Positions 1-9,231 of a stretch of DNA of 64,000 nucleotides are shown here, in pieces. The stretch comes from Pseudomonadales bacterium (GTDB taxonomy: Bacteria; Pseudomonadota; Gammaproteobacteria; Pseudomonadales; Azotimanducaceae). The notes below the pieces were generated by a model. That model had not been told where the DNA came from, ran no database searches, and saw only the letters and a program-made list of their open reading frames with translations. The stretch covers positions 62,001-126,000 of the forward strand of contig JANQKS010000115.1 in the NCBI GenBank assembly GCA_028281005.1, given 5' to 3'. Both the position numbers and the translations under genes were made by a program. Numbering within the stretch: position 1 is the first letter of the stretch; each line of letters starts with the position of its first letter.

Positions 1-2040
1 CCCGATCCCCGCACTCGGGCCGTCTTTGGGCGTGGCGCCTTCGGGTACGTGGATGTGCAGGTCGTAGTTCTCATGAAAATCGTCGGCCAAACCCAGCGCT
101 TGCGAGCGGCTGCGTACAAAGGTCAACGCCGCTTGAATGGATTCCTGCATAACGTCGCCTAAAGAACCGGTTTTGGTCTGACGGCCCTTGCCCGGTACCG
201 CCACTGCTTCGATACTGAGCAGCTCGCCACCAGCCTGCGTCCAAGCTAAGCCGGTCACAATGCCAACTTGGTTTTGCTCTTCCGCCAAACCGTAATTGAA
301 GCGGCGCACACCAAGAAACTCGTCCAATTCAGCGGGTTCGATGGTCACCGCCGCCCTGTTTTTGTCCAGCGCCTGCTGCTTGACGACCTTACGCGCCAAC
401 TTAGCTATTTCTCGCTCCAGACCACGCACACCCGCTTCCTTGGTGTAGTACCGGATGATGTCGAGCAGCGCATCATCCCCAATTTCCAGCTCACCTGCGC
501 GTAAACCATTGGCCTTGGTTTGTTTGGGCACCAAGTAACGGCGCGCAATATTACGCTTTTCGTCTTCTGTGTAGCCCGGCAGGCGAATGACCTCCATACG
601 GTCCAACAGCGGTGCCGGGATGTTCATCGAGTTTGAGGTACAGATGAAAAATACCTTGGAGAGGTCGTAGTCCACTTCCAGATAGTGGTCGTTAAACGTG
701 TTGTTCTGCTCCGGGTCGAGTACTTCCAATAACGCGCTGGCCGGATCACCCCGCACATCCATACCCATCTTGTCGATTTCATCTAACAAAAACAGCGGGT
801 TAGCGACAGCGGCTTTGGACATCTTCTGAATGACTTTACCGGGCATGGACCCAATGTAAGTTCGCCGATGGCCGCGAATTTCGGCCTCGTCGCGTACGCC
901 ACCCAACGCCATGCGCACAAACTTTCGGTTGGTTGCCCGCGCGATGCTTTCACCGAGGCTGGTCTTACCGACACCCGGAGGTCCCACCAGACACAGCACC
1001 GGACCTTTCATTCTGGTGACCCGGTTTTGTACCGCCAAATACTCGATGATGCGGTCTTTGACCTCTTCCAAGCCGTAGTGATCTTCATCGAGGATCTTCT
1101 GGGCGGCCGCCAAGTCTTTGCGCACGCGGCTCTTTTTCTTCCACGGCACATTCAAAATCCAATCGAGGTAGCTGCGCACCACGGTGGCTTCCGCAGACAT
1201 CGGCGCCATCAATTTAAGCTTGTTGAGCTCCGCCTCAGCTTTGTCCTTGGCTTCCTTGTGCATGCCGGAATCGGCAATGCGGCGCGCGAGTTCGTCAACC
1301 TCACCTTGTTCATGCTCACCCATTTCCTTCTGGATGGCCTTCATTTGCTCATTGAGGTAGTACTCGCGCTGGCTCTGTTCCATTTGTTTTTTGACACGGC
1401 CGCGAATGCGCTTTTCCATTTCAAGCACATCAATTTCCGTATCCATAAGCTCCAGCAGCAGATTCATCCGCGCTTTTAACTCGATGGTCTCCAGCACCGC
1501 TTGTTTGTTGTCGATGGACAACGTCATTTGCGCGGCGATGGTGTCTACCAGGCGGGCCGGGTCGTCGATACTGGACAACGAAGCCATGACTTCGTCTGGT
1601 ATTTTTTTGCTGGCCTGTACGTATTGCTCAAACTGTTCCAGCAGCGAACCCGCTAACGCTTCTCCTTCGCGATTGTCCAGCTCCGGTTCTTCGTGCAGCT
1701 CTACGCGACCATTGATGTAGTCTTCGTTAAATTCGAGCTGTTGGACCGTCGCGCGACGACCGCCTTCAACCAGCACCTTAACCGTGCCGTCTGGCAGCTT
1801 AAGCAGCTGCAGGATGGTGGCGACCGTGCCCATTTCGAACAAGTCCACCTCACCCGGTTCACCCACTTCCGGGTCGCGTTTGGCCAGCAGCAAGATCTGC
1901 TTATCATCCGCCATGGCCGCGTCCAAGGCGCGAATTGAGCTTTCAGTGCCCACAAACAAGGGATGCACGCCATGGGGATACACCACCATGTCGCGTAAAG
2001 GGAGTACGGGTATAAAGTCTATAAGCGCGGGTTCAGCCAC
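1..2040 (-). CDS. lon: ATP-dependent protease Lon, C-terminus cut by window edge
   Basis: Lon is a cytoplasmic AAA+ serine protease that degrades damaged and short-lived regulatory proteins. 680 codons are visible. The N-terminal substrate domain begins with the family motif IPVLPLRD (residues 10-17). The Walker A motif GPPGVGKT lies at 353-360. The peptidase domain begins near the left edge and shows PKDGPSAG with the catalytic serine at about 676; the catalytic lysine lies outside the window. The start is a GTG at 2040, 11 bases after the clpX stop; there is no ATG before the conserved N-terminus, and the ribosome site is weak, which suggests translation coupled to clpX. It is the last visible gene of tig-clpP-clpX-lon, the usual gammaproteobacterial order. 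Confidence 0.97.
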   Translation of the reverse strand, partial: MAEPALIDFIPVLPLRDMVVYPHGVHPLFVGTESSIRALDAAMADDKQILLLAKRDPEVGEPGEVDLFEMGTVATILQLLKLPDGTVKVLVEGGRRATVQQLEFNEDYINGRVELHEEPELDNREGEALAGSLLEQFEQYVQASKKIPDEVMASLSSIDDPARLVDTIAAQMTLSIDNKQAVLETIELKARMNLLLELMDTEIDVLEMEKRIRGRVKKQMEQSQREYYLNEQMKAIQKEMGEHEQGEVDELARRIADSGMHKEAKDKAEAELNKLKLMAPMSAEATVVRSYLDWILNVPWKKKSRVRKDLAAAQKILDEDHYGLEEVKDRIIEYLAVQNRVTRMKGPVLCLVGPPGVGKTSLGESIARATNRKFVRMALGGVRDEAEIRGHRRTYIGSMPGKVIQKMSKAAVANPLFLLDEIDKMGMDVRGDPASALLEVLDPEQNNTFNDHYLEVDYDLSKVFFICTSNSMNIPAPLLDRMEVIRLPGYTEDEKRNIARRYLVPKQTKANGLRAGELEIGDDALLDIIRYYTKEAGVRGLEREIAKLARKVVKQQALDKNRAAVTIEPAELDEFLGVRRFNYGLAEEQNQVGIVTGLAWTQAGGELLSIEAVAVPGKGRQTKTGSLGDVMQESIQAALTFVRSRSQALGLADDFHENYDLHIHVPEGATPKDGPSAGIG

Positions 2041-2051
2041 GGGGACGGCCG

Positions 2052-3332
2052 TTATTCTTCAGGTGCCGCCTTGGCTTGATCAACATTTTCGTAGATCAGC
2101 ATCGGCTCACTTTCACCCTTAATGACACTTTCGTCGATGACCACCTTGGTGACGGAATCGCTCGACGGTAGGTCGTACATGGTGTCCAGTAGTACCGCTT
2201 CCAGTATGGAGCGTAGTCCACGAGCGCCGGTTTTGCGTTCCATGGCTTTATCGGCAATGGCACGTAAGGCATCTTCGCGGAAGTCTACTTCTACGTCTTC
2301 CATATCAAACAGCTTTGTATACTGCTTAGTGAGTGAATTCTTCGGCTCGGTGAGAATACGTATCAGCGCGTCGGCATCCAATTCTTCTAACGTGGCAACC
2401 ACCGGCAAACGGCCGACAAACTCAGGAATCAAGCCATAGTGAATCAAGTCTTCTGGCTCTACCCCACGCAGCGTTTCACCGATGCTTTTACGGTCTGATT
2501 CACCTTTCACCACGGCACCAAAGCCGATACCGGATTTGTCGGAACGATCCATGATGACTTTATCCAGGCCGGCAAACGCACCGCCACAGATAAACAGAAT
2601 ATTTGAAGTATCTACCTGCAGGAATTCCTGCTGCGGGTGTTTGCGTCCACCTTGGGGCGGTACTGACGCGACAGTGCCCTCGATTAGTTTCAACAAGGCC
2701 TGCTGGACACCCTCTCCGGAAACATCGCGGGTAATCGAGGGGTTGTCGGATTTACGCGAAATCTTGTCGATTTCGTCGATGTAGACGATCCCCACTTGAG
2801 CACGGTCGACGTCGTAATCGCACTTTTGCAGTAGCTTCTGGATAATGTTCTCAACATCTTCACCCACATAACCGGCTTCGGTTAACGTGGTGGCGTCGGC
2901 GATGGTAAACGGTACGTCTAACAAACGTGCCAACGTCTCAGCAAGCAGGGTTTTACCGCTGCCGGTGGGACCAATCAGCAGGATGTTAGACTTTGATAGC
3001 TCTACATCGTCTTTTTTGCCGTTGTAGTTAAGGCGCTTGTAGTGGTTGTACACCGCGACAGACAACACCTTTTTGGCGTGTTCTTGACCAATGACGTATT
3101 GGTCAAGAATATTCTTGATTTCCTGGGGGACCGGTAACTTGCTGGAATCCCCAGACTGTGTTGCCTCGGATACCTCTTCGCGAATGATGTCGTTACACAA
3201 CTCGACACATTCATCACAGATGAAGACCGAGGGGCCGGCGATCAATTTCCGAACTTCGTGCTGGCTCTTACCGCAAAAGGAGCAGTATAAGAGTTTGCCT
3301 GAATCGTCGGTTTTGCCGCTGTCGTCGGACAT
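2052..3332 (-). CDS. clpX: ClpX, ATPase subunit of ClpXP protease
   Basis: ClpX is the AAA+ unfoldase that recognises tagged substrates, such as ssrA-tagged proteins, and feeds them to ClpP. The 426-residue protein has the N-terminal C4 zinc-binding domain (Cys 17, 20, 39 and 42), Walker A GPTGSGKT at 121-128, Walker [10 protein letters not shown] and the pore loop GYVG. Its length matches the family. The ATG is preceded by AGAGGAT. It is separated from clpP by an unusually long, palindrome-rich 404-base spacer, so clpX and lon may have their own promoter in addition to read-through. Confidence 0.98.
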   Translation of the reverse strand: MSDDSGKTDDSGKLLYCSFCGKSQHEVRKLIAGPSVFICDECVELCNDIIREEVSEATQSGDSSKLPVPQEIKNILDQYVIGQEHAKKVLSVAVYNHYKRLNYNGKKDDVELSKSNILLIGPTGSGKTLLAETLARLLDVPFTIADATTLTEAGYVGEDVENIIQKLLQKCDYDVDRAQVGIVYIDEIDKISRKSDNPSITRDVSGEGVQQALLKLIEGTVASVPPQGGRKHPQQEFLQVDTSNILFICGGAFAGLDKVIMDRSDKSGIGFGAVVKGESDRKSIGETLRGVEPEDLIHYGLIPEFVGRLPVVATLEELDADALIRILTEPKNSLTKQYTKLFDMEDVEVDFREDALRAIADKAMERKTGARGLRSILEAVLLDTMYDLPSSDSVTKVVIDESVIKGESEPMLIYENVDQAKAAPEE

Positions 3333-3736
3333 TATGATCCTCTTGTTCGCTTGCGCTTATGTCTATCGCGCTTGTTTACAATTGATTGCACTGGTTTAAA
3401 CCGATGCACTTACACCAGTTTAACCTAAAACTGTGTGCCGCTATCTTACCGGTTCGTTTGTTTACCGGCCCGTCTGACAGCTAAGCAGTTTGCGGACAAC
3501 TTTAGGGGTAGGCAGCTTACCTGCCGGTTATCAGCCTAGTTTCCGCCCTTGTTCTGCCGTACCCAGTTTCAAAAATGGTTGAAACCAGGTCGAGGCCTTA
3601 ATCTCTTTAGGCCTTAATCTCTGTGAGGAGCTCGACCGTGAGCTTTTGCTCGGGCGTTACATTGCGGGCTATGGCCATTTAATGCAAGCCCGCAGTGTAA
3701 ACAGTTTAACGTGTTTTACGCGAGATTTGCTGCGGC
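3333..3736. other. Long clpP-clpX spacer with no gene, rich in repeats
   Basis: I see no coding sequence here. The spacer holds a short hairpin at 3566-3585 (GTTTCAA, 6-base loop, TTGAAAC), a 7-base-pair stem (3588-3594 with 3631-3637) that encloses a 14-base tandem repeat, and another dyad at 3663-3670/3687-3694. None is followed by a clear run of T in the direction of transcription, so none is a convincing Rho-independent terminator. The part nearest clpX is AT-rich and could hold a promoter, but I could not pick a clean -35/-10 pair. Confidence 0.6.
3593..3622. repeat. 14-base tandem direct repeat in clpP-clpX spacer
   Basis: AGGCCTTAATCTCT occurs at 3593-3606 and again at 3609-3622, a 16-base period. 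The pair sits in the loop of a hairpin whose arms are GGTCGAG (3588-3594) and CTCGACC (3631-3637). Function unknown. Confidence 0.8.
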
Positions 3737-4384
3737 TTAATCGCTCGTTTGCGCAAGTTGTGTGCGGGTTTGCTGGACTTTGTCCACCAGGCCATATTCT
3801 TCGGCTTCTTCTGGGCTCATCCAAAAATCCCGGTCGGTGTCTTTCGCCACCGTTTCCTCACTTTGGCCCGTGTGTTGCGCGATCAGCTTGTTCATACGTT
3901 CACGCATCAGCAAAATTTCCTGCGCTTGTATCTCAATATCCGCGGCTACGCCGCGGCTGCCGCCGCTGGGCTGATGCAACATCATCCGTGAATTAGGCAG
4001 CGCAAAACGTTTGCCGGAGTGGCCAGCCGCGAGCAGAAATGCCCCCATGCTGGCAGCCTGGCCAATACATAACGTGCTGACATCCGGCTTGATGAACTGC
4101 ATGGTGTCGTATATCGACATACCTGCGGTAACCGACCCGCCGGGGGAATTGATGTACAGATGGATGTCTTTGTCTGGGTTTTCGGACTCCAAAAACAGCA
4201 GCTGAGCAACAATCAAATTCGCCATGTGGTCCTCTACCGGGCCCACCATAAATACGATCCGGTCTTTCAACAGGCGAGAATAGATATCGTAGGCCCGCTC
4301 ACCGCGCGCGGATTGCTCCACCACCATCGGCACCATACCCAGGTTTTGCACGGGCGCTAGATACGGGTCACGTATGTCTGTCAT
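3737..4384 (-). CDS. clpP: ClpP, proteolytic subunit of Clp protease
   Basis: ClpP forms the tetradecameric serine-peptidase barrel that works with ClpX and ClpA. The 215-residue protein shows the catalytic triad Ser112 (in [10 protein letters not shown]), His137 (MLHQPSGG) and Asp186 (DTDRDFWM). The frame is open further upstream, but the ATG at 4384 is preferred: it has GGAG eight bases before it and gives the usual ClpP N-terminus, while the upstream extension is Arg/Lys-rich and overlaps the end of tig. It follows tig by 13 bases, so the two are almost certainly co-transcribed. Confidence 0.97.
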   Translation of the reverse strand: MTDIRDPYLAPVQNLGMVPMVVEQSARGERAYDIYSRLLKDRIVFMVGPVEDHMANLIVAQLLFLESENPDKDIHLYINSPGGSVTAGMSIYDTMQFIKPDVSTLCIGQAASMGAFLLAAGHSGKRFALPNSRMMLHQPSGGSRGVAADIEIQAQEILLMRERMNKLIAQHTGQSEETVAKDTDRDFWMSPEEAEEYGLVDKVQQTRTQLAQTSD

Positions 4385-4397
4385 TAAATTCTCCGAT

Positions 4398-5876
4398 TTA
4401 CTCGTCTTTTTTATCCGTCGCTGCGGCTTTGTCCGTCGCCGCGGCGCTGTCCGCAGCCGCTGCGTCCGTTTCGGCTTCGGCTTCATCTTCTGCGTCTGGT
4501 TCTGTGTCTGGGGCTGCTTGCGATGCCGCTTCGAGCTCCGCCGCTTTTGCTTCCGCGTTGGGGTCGGCGGCGGCGCTGCCGTTCAACACCTCTTCGTAAC
4601 TGGCCACAACAGTTTCCACCACTGCATTAGACAGTATGTGGTCAACGACCTGTTCTTCAAGCAGGCTCATCTCAATATTTTGCATCTCCTCCTGATTATT
4701 GCGGTAAAAGGCAATCACCTGTTCCGGTTCGCCATATTGGGAAGCAATTTCTTGTAAGCGTTCGTCGAGTTTTTCCTGGTCTACCTGTAGTTCGTTGGAG
4801 GAGATGACTTCGTTGACAACCAAGCCCACCTTGACGCGCTTCTCGGCCTCATCCGAAAACAATTCATCCGGCAAATCGATGTCGAGGGTGTTGCCCGGCC
4901 CCGCCATCTGAAATTGACCCAACATTTGGTCTTTTAAGTCTTGTATCTCTCGCTGCACCAGGGCAAGCGGGAGTTGGAACTCGTGCAACTGCGCCAATTG
5001 ATCCATGACCTGTTGCTTCACCTGGTTTTTGATCGCGTTGTCCATTTCGCGCTGCATATTGTCACGCACTTCGTCGCGAAACGCCGCTTCGCCGCCCTCT
5101 TCGACCCCAAATTCGGCAAAGAATTCATCATTGAGCTCGGGCTGTTGCGCTTGTTTCACTTCCGTGACGGTGACTGTGAACTGGACTGTTTTACCTTGCA
5201 GTTCTTCAGCGCGGTAGTCATCGGGAAACGTCGCGTCAAATTCTACGGTGTCGCCGGCTTTGGCGCCGCGCACACCCTGATCAAAATCTTCGATCATCTG
5301 ACCTTGGCCAACCCGAAACTCAACGTCCTCACCGTCGGTACCCTCTACGGGTTCGCCGTCCGCGGTGGCGCCAAAGTCGGCCTTGACCATGTCACTGTCC
5401 TGCACTTCGCGCTCTACCGGTTCAAAGGTAGTGTGCTGCTCCTGCAGGCGTTCAATCATTCTGTCGAGGTCCGCATCGGTAATTTCCGCCTGTGGTTGGC
5501 GGATGGCAACCTTGGAAAACTCAGCCAGGGCCACCGTGGGAAACACTTCAAACGTGGCGGTGAATTCGAAGTCGATACCCGGATCCATCTTCACCACTTC
5601 CAGATTGGGCGAGCCGGCCGGATTTAACTCCTCCTGCTGTACCGCTGTAAAAAAGCTCAACTGCATCAATTCACCGGCCACTTCCGCGCGTACCGCGGGA
5701 CCAAAGCGCCGTCGCACTTCTTTTAACGGTACCTTGCCGGGCCGAAAACCGGCGATGCGCACCTTGCCGCGCGCATCCTGCAAACGCTCGGTAATCTGCG
5801 TCTCAAACTCTTCAGAAGGAAGCGCAATGGTCAGGCGGCGTTCCAAACCGCTCATGGTTTCAATGGATACGTTCAT
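4398..5876 (-). CDS. tig: Trigger factor with extended acidic tail
   Basis: Trigger factor is the ribosome-bound chaperone and peptidyl-prolyl isomerase that meets nascent chains. The N-terminal ribosome-binding domain carries the signature GFRPGKVP, followed by the FKBP-type domain (around residues 160-245) and the helical C-terminal chaperone domain. I chose the ATG at 5876 ([10 protein letters not shown]) because it matches the usual N-terminus; a TTG 33 bases upstream is possible but lies close to the tRNA-His 3' end. At 492 residues it is some 55-60 longer than typical family members. The extra is a low-complexity Ala/Glu/Asp tail ending in Lys-rich repeats ([12 protein letters not shown]). 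Confidence 0.96.
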   Translation of the reverse strand: MNVSIETMSGLERRLTIALPSEEFETQITERLQDARGKVRIAGFRPGKVPLKEVRRRFGPAVRAEVAGELMQLSFFTAVQQEELNPAGSPNLEVVKMDPGIDFEFTATFEVFPTVALAEFSKVAIRQPQAEITDADLDRMIERLQEQHTTFEPVEREVQDSDMVKADFGATADGEPVEGTDGEDVEFRVGQGQMIEDFDQGVRGAKAGDTVEFDATFPDDYRAEELQGKTVQFTVTVTEVKQAQQPELNDEFFAEFGVEEGGEAAFRDEVRDNMQREMDNAIKNQVKQQVMDQLAQLHEFQLPLALVQREIQDLKDQMLGQFQMAGPGNTLDIDLPDELFSDEAEKRVKVGLVVNEVISSNELQVDQEKLDERLQEIASQYGEPEQVIAFYRNNQEEMQNIEMSLLEEQVVDHILSNAVVETVVASYEEVLNGSAAADPNAEAKAAELEAASQAAPDTEPDAEDEAEAETDAAAADSAAATDKAAATDKKDE

Positions 5877-5916
5877 GAACTTACGATGGCCTGCTTGATT
5901 GTCTAACAAGAGGAAA

Positions 5917-5993
5917 TGGGGTGGACGATGGGGCTTGAACCCACGACCGCCGGGATCACAACCCGGAGCTCTACCAACTGAGCTACGCCCACC
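5917..5993 (-). tRNA. tRNA-His (anticodon GTG)
   Basis: The minus strand folds into a 77-base cloverleaf with encoded CCA. It has the hallmark of tRNA-His, an extra 5' G (position -1) opposite C73, giving an 8-pair acceptor stem. The anticodon loop reads TTGTGAT and the T-loop TTCAAGC. It is the third tRNA of a Pro-Arg-His operon that runs into tig. Confidence 0.95.
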
Positions 5994-6297
5994 ATGGTTT
6001 TCAAAGGGAGCGGATTATATGCGCGAGATTCCTTATACGCTAGCGCAGATTGAAGCTTTCAGATCGACAGCTCACCTGCTGCAAAACATCGATTTACGAT
6101 CGTGAACCTCGAATCTATAACGACGTTTTGAGGCAAAGCCTCAAAACTCGCTAAGGTCGCCGCTCAAGCGGCGGCCGGCACTGGCGCGCCCGGAAGACGC
6201 CGAACCACCGGTTCGGCGGTGCGAGCGCGAAATCGCATACCGGCGATTTCGAATCAAGCGAGCAGTGTTTCAAGTCCGGAGACGCTAACTTTAATCC
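5994..6297. repeat. tRNA-His/tRNA-Arg spacer: four dyads and a copied tRNA-Arg 3' end
   Basis: This 304-base spacer has no gene. It holds four perfect or near-perfect hairpins: 6125-6147 (10 pairs, loop AAA), 6159-6172 (6 pairs), 6198-6218 (9 pairs, loop ACC) and 6228-6251 (9 pairs, 6-base loop). Between them, 6181-6196 (CTGGCGCGCCCGGAAG) repeats exactly the 16 bases at 6297-6312, which are the CCA end and acceptor/T-arm start of tRNA-Arg. The array could be a decayed tRNA duplicate plus extragenic palindromes. The 6125-6147 hairpin has no T-run and is a weak terminator candidate. Confidence 0.7.
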
Positions 6298-6374
<77 letters not shown>

Positions 6375-6409
6375 TTGGACTTTTTTACAGTCGAGCTTTC
6401 GTTAAAAAG

Positions 6410-6486
6410 TGGTCGGGGTAGAGAGATTCGAACTCCCGACATCCTGCTCCCAAAGCAGGCGCGCTACCAGACTGCGCTATACCCCG
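6410..6486 (-). tRNA. tRNA-Pro (anticodon TGG)
   Basis: A 77-base minus-strand cloverleaf beginning CGGGGTA and ending TACCCCG-A-CCA. The anticodon loop is TTTGGGA (UGG, reading CCN) and the T-loop is TTCGAAT. It is the first gene of the tRNA operon, directly behind a strong promoter. Confidence 0.95.
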
Positions 6487-6496
6487 ATGCGGCGCG

Positions 6497-6524
6497 ATGA
6501 TACTACGAGATTCCCGCGGGTCAA
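6497..6524 (-). promoter_or_regulatory. Sigma-70 promoter of the tRNA-Pro/Arg/His operon
   Basis: On the minus strand TTGACC (6519-6524) is followed after 16 bases by TATCAT (6497-6502), ten bases before the first base of tRNA-Pro. The spacer starts with a GC-rich CGCGGG block. Position and hexamers fit a stable-RNA promoter. Confidence 0.75.
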
Positions 6525-6554
6525 TGCGTTTAGAATACGTGTTTTGGAGACCCC

Positions 6555-7421
6555 ATGACCGCACAGATTCTCGACGGCAACCGTATCGCTAAATCGCTGC
6601 GTGCAGACATCAGACAAGAGTTGCAACAATGGCAGGCGGATGGCCACAGGTTACCGGGGCTTGCGGTGATTTTGGTGGGTAACGACCCCGCCTCGGAGAT
6701 CTACGTCAAGGGGAAACGCCGCGACTGCGACGAAGTCGGCTTCCACTCCATTGTCCAACACCTGAGTGCCAACGTTACACAGAGCGATCTCGAAGCACGC
6801 ATCGCCGCACTCAACGCGGATGACAGTATCGACGGCATCCTGGTACAGACGCCCTTACCTGATCACATCGACGAAGACCGCATCATCGACTGTATCGACC
6901 CCAACAAAGATATCGACGGCTTTCACGCCTATAACATCGGGCTGCTGGCGCTGCGGCGCCCGGCGTTACGCTCTTGCACACCCAAAGGGGTCATGCTGTT
7001 GTTAGAGCATATTGGCTGCGAGTTTAAGGGTATGGATGCGGCCATCATTGGCGCTTCCAATCACGTTGGCCGTCCCATGGGGTTAGAGTTGCTGCTGGCG
7101 GGCTGCACCGTCACCACGGCACATAAGTTTACCCGGGATATCGCCGCCAAGGTGAAGCTGGCGGACATTGTGGTCTCCGCGGTGGGTAAACCGAATCTAG
7201 TGCCGCCGGAGTGGATTAAACCCGGCGCCATTGTCATCGATGTGGGTATCACTCGCGGCGACAACAACAAACTGCACGGTGATGTACAGTTTGACGCAGT
7301 CAAAGACATAGCCTCGTGGATCACGCCGGTACCCGGCGGCGTTGGCCCCATGACGCGCATAGCGCTGCTGCAAAACACCTTGCAAGCCGCGCGCTCCCAC
7401 CAAGGCCGCTTAAAACTCTAG
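6555..7421 (+). CDS. folD: FolD, methylenetetrahydrofolate dehydrogenase/cyclohydrolase
   Basis: FolD is the bifunctional cytoplasmic enzyme that interconverts 5,10-methylene-THF, 5,10-methenyl-THF and 10-formyl-THF using NADP. The 288-residue protein carries the first signature around [13 protein letters not shown], with the catalytic Tyr/Lys, and the second one [10 protein letters not shown] near residue 260; QTPLPDHI lies between them. The usual length supports the ATG, which follows TGGAGA. TAGAAT at 6531-6536 could be its -10 element. It is divergent from the tRNA operon and followed 10 bases later by lpxH. Confidence 0.97.
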   Translation: MTAQILDGNRIAKSLRADIRQELQQWQADGHRLPGLAVILVGNDPASEIYVKGKRRDCDEVGFHSIVQHLSANVTQSDLEARIAALNADDSIDGILVQTPLPDHIDEDRIIDCIDPNKDIDGFHAYNIGLLALRRPALRSCTPKGVMLLLEHIGCEFKGMDAAIIGASNHVGRPMGLELLLAGCTVTTAHKFTRDIAAKVKLADIVVSAVGKPNLVPPEWIKPGAIVIDVGITRGDNNKLHGDVQFDAVKDIASWITPVPGGVGPMTRIALLQNTLQAARSHQGRLKL

Positions 7422-7431
7422 GCCGACGGAT

Positions 7432-8154
7432 ATGCGCCGGATTTTTATCTCCGATTTACACTTAGAAGATCCGCAAGGTGCTGCGTTTGCGCGCTTCGCA
7501 GAATGCCTTGCCGTGGAAAGTACCCGGGTTGACGAGATCTATATCCTCGGTGACCTGGTGGAAATGTGGATTGGCGACGATGACGACAGTCCTACGGCTA
7601 CGCGTCTGCGCGAGGTGCTGGCCCGCACCGTGGGGGACTGCGCGGTATACCTGCAACATGGTAATCGCGATTTTCTGTTTAGCACTGAGTTTTGCGAAGC
7701 CACCGGCGTGCAACTCATCGCCGACCCGTTTTGTACCGAGGATGGCGTATTGTTAAGCCATGGCGACTTGCTGTGCACTGACGACACTGAATACCAATCC
7801 ATGCGTACCCTGCTGCGCAGCGATGCCTGGCAACAGGACATTCTCAGCAAAACCCTGGCGGAGCGGAAAGCGTTTGGCCAAGCATTGCGCGAACAGAGTA
7901 AAAGCAGTAATGCCAACAAAGCCGCCAACATTATGGATGTCAACGCGGAGGCGGTTGCCGCACTGGTTGCCGAACACCAACCGAGCAGCGGCGTTCTGAT
8001 CCACGGCCACACCCATCGACCGGGGATCCATCAGATCGAGGCTGGCCAGCGGATTGTGACCGGGGCTTGGGAACTGTGTGGGTGGTTGTGCCGTCAACAC
8101 GATCAACAGTTCCAGTTGGAGTGCTTCAGCCTGGCACGCCGCTATGGAACCTGA
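7432..8154 (+). CDS. lpxH: LpxH, UDP-2,3-diacylglucosamine diphosphatase
   Basis: LpxH hydrolyses UDP-2,3-diacylglucosamine to lipid X and UMP in lipid A synthesis, acting at the inner membrane face. The 240-residue protein shows all the metal-ligand motifs of the calcineurin-like phosphoesterases in order: SDLHLE near the N-terminus, GDLVEMWIGDDD, GNRDF, SHGD and HGHTHRP. It lies 10 bases after folD in a likely two-gene unit, and its last 29 bases overlap the 3' end of the convergent miaE. Confidence 0.95.
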   Translation: MRRIFISDLHLEDPQGAAFARFAECLAVESTRVDEIYILGDLVEMWIGDDDDSPTATRLREVLARTVGDCAVYLQHGNRDFLFSTEFCEATGVQLIADPFCTEDGVLLSHGDLLCTDDTEYQSMRTLLRSDAWQQDILSKTLAERKAFGQALREQSKSSNANKAANIMDVNAEAVAALVAEHQPSSGVLIHGHTHRPGIHQIEAGQRIVTGAWELCGWLCRQHDQQFQLECFSLARRYGT

Positions 8155-8734
8155 ATTCCTCGTCGGCTGAAGTAATCAGCTCAGCGTCGCGGCGCAGAAA
8201 ATCGGCGACGCGGCTATCGATGTCTGCACCAGCCGCTTGTTTTGCCAACTGCAGATAGTCGCTGAAGTGGCGAGCTTCGGAGTGCACCAGTTGCCGGTAC
8301 AGATCGCTCATGGCTGCCGGTAACACCCCAATCAGGCTGACAAAACGCTCGCAAGAGCGCGCCTCAACCACCGCACCCAAAATTAACAAATCCACCAAAC
8401 GCTGAGGTTCACTGCTGCGCACCAGAGCGTGTAGCTCGCGCGCATAGCGAGATGCATTCAAATGCGTATAGGCCACATCACATGCCGCCATCAAGTCCAA
8501 CACTTGCTCAAAGTGGCGCAACTCTTCCCGCGCCAGGCGTGACATTTTGTGCAGCAGCTCGGTCTGATCAACATATTTGTACATCAGGCTCAGCGCGGTA
8601 CTGGCAGCCTTCTTCTCACAATTGGCATGATCGATGAGGAGCTCAGGCAAGTGGTGTGGGACCGCGTCCAGCCAAGCCTCGGGGGTGCGTACGCCAACAA
8701 ATTCAACGGCTGGATTAACGTCTGCGCGGCTCAC
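8126..8734 (-). CDS. miaE: MiaE, tRNA-(ms2io6A) hydroxylase
   Basis: MiaE hydroxylates the isopentenyl group of ms2i6A at position 37 of tRNAs that read codons starting with U. The 202-residue ferritin-like protein shows the diiron ligands in two pairs: a Glu in HANCEKKAAS with ExxH in REELRHFEQ, then a Glu in EARSCERF with ExxH in SEARHFSDY. It overlaps the upstream DUF1289 gene by four bases (ATGA), so the two are translationally coupled. It converges on lpxH with a 29-base overlap. Confidence 0.93.
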   Translation of the reverse strand: MSRADVNPAVEFVGVRTPEAWLDAVPHHLPELLIDHANCEKKAASTALSLMYKYVDQTELLHKMSRLAREELRHFEQVLDLMAACDVAYTHLNASRYARELHALVRSSEPQRLVDLLILGAVVEARSCERFVSLIGVLPAAMSDLYRQLVHSEARHFSDYLQLAKQAAGADIDSRVADFLRRDAELITSADEEFRFHSGVPG

Positions 8735-9192
8735 AGCGGAATCTTGAAGTTACGTTCGTAGTGCGCCACGGAGCGGCTATACAGTTCTGCATCAATGGCT
8801 TGCAGCGCCGTCAGCGCGTGCTGCTCTTCTGCTGGTTGCAAATGTGCTGGTTGCCAACCGGGTTGTAATTCCAACCCGGCGCTCGTCAGACTGTGGCGGC
8901 CGGCCGCCAGGTGGCTGAGCACTGCATAAACCGCTGTACTCCTTGGCTCTGTCAGAATGGATGCCGCTGTACAGGTTTGCACAAACCGCTCCTCATCCTC
9001 TACATGCAGGAACTGTGTCACCACCGCATCGCGCAAGCCAATCAATCGCTCCCACACGCGTTCCTGCTGTTCAGTGTCGTAACCGTTCCACTGCACAATT
9101 TCATGCGCAAAACGTTTACACCCGCGGCAGACCAAGTCTCCATAGGTGGTCGAGCAGATTCCCACACAGGGTGTGCGTTTGCGTAGCGTCAC
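8731..9192 (-). CDS. DUF1289 family protein
   Basis: A 153-residue cytoplasmic protein with a GTG start. The N-terminal part has the DUF1289 pattern of four cysteines (CVGIC, then CRGC about ten residues later), which looks like a metal site, followed by a Trp in the short helical region. The remaining ~100 residues show no domain I recognise and are longer than in minimal DUF1289 proteins. The function is unknown. It ends in a 4-base overlap with miaE, suggesting a shared transcript, possibly reaching back to moxR and purF. Confidence 0.8.
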   Translation of the reverse strand: MTLRKRTPCVGICSTTYGDLVCRGCKRFAHEIVQWNGYDTEQQERVWERLIGLRDAVVTQFLHVEDEERFVQTCTAASILTEPRSTAVYAVLSHLAAGRHSLTSAGLELQPGWQPAHLQPAEEQHALTALQAIDAELYSRSVAHYERNFKIPL

Positions 9193-9231
9193 GGGCGGTG
9201 AAGTGAATTTGAAGTTGTTGCGATCGGGCCG

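Noticed and set aside
868-1479. 203-codon plus-strand frame inside lon
   Set aside because: It is antisense to a strongly conserved Lon sequence, has no ribosome site and shows no protein features.
3646-3996. 116-codon plus-strand frame across the clpP end
   Set aside because: Mostly antisense to clpP, no family resemblance.
4941-5627. 228-codon plus-strand frame
   Set aside because: Antisense to tig; no supporting signals.
5899-6105. 68-codon frame over tRNA-His
   Set aside because: It translates the reverse strand of a tRNA (WGGRWGLNPRPPGSQPGALPTELRPP is the familiar tRNA artefact).
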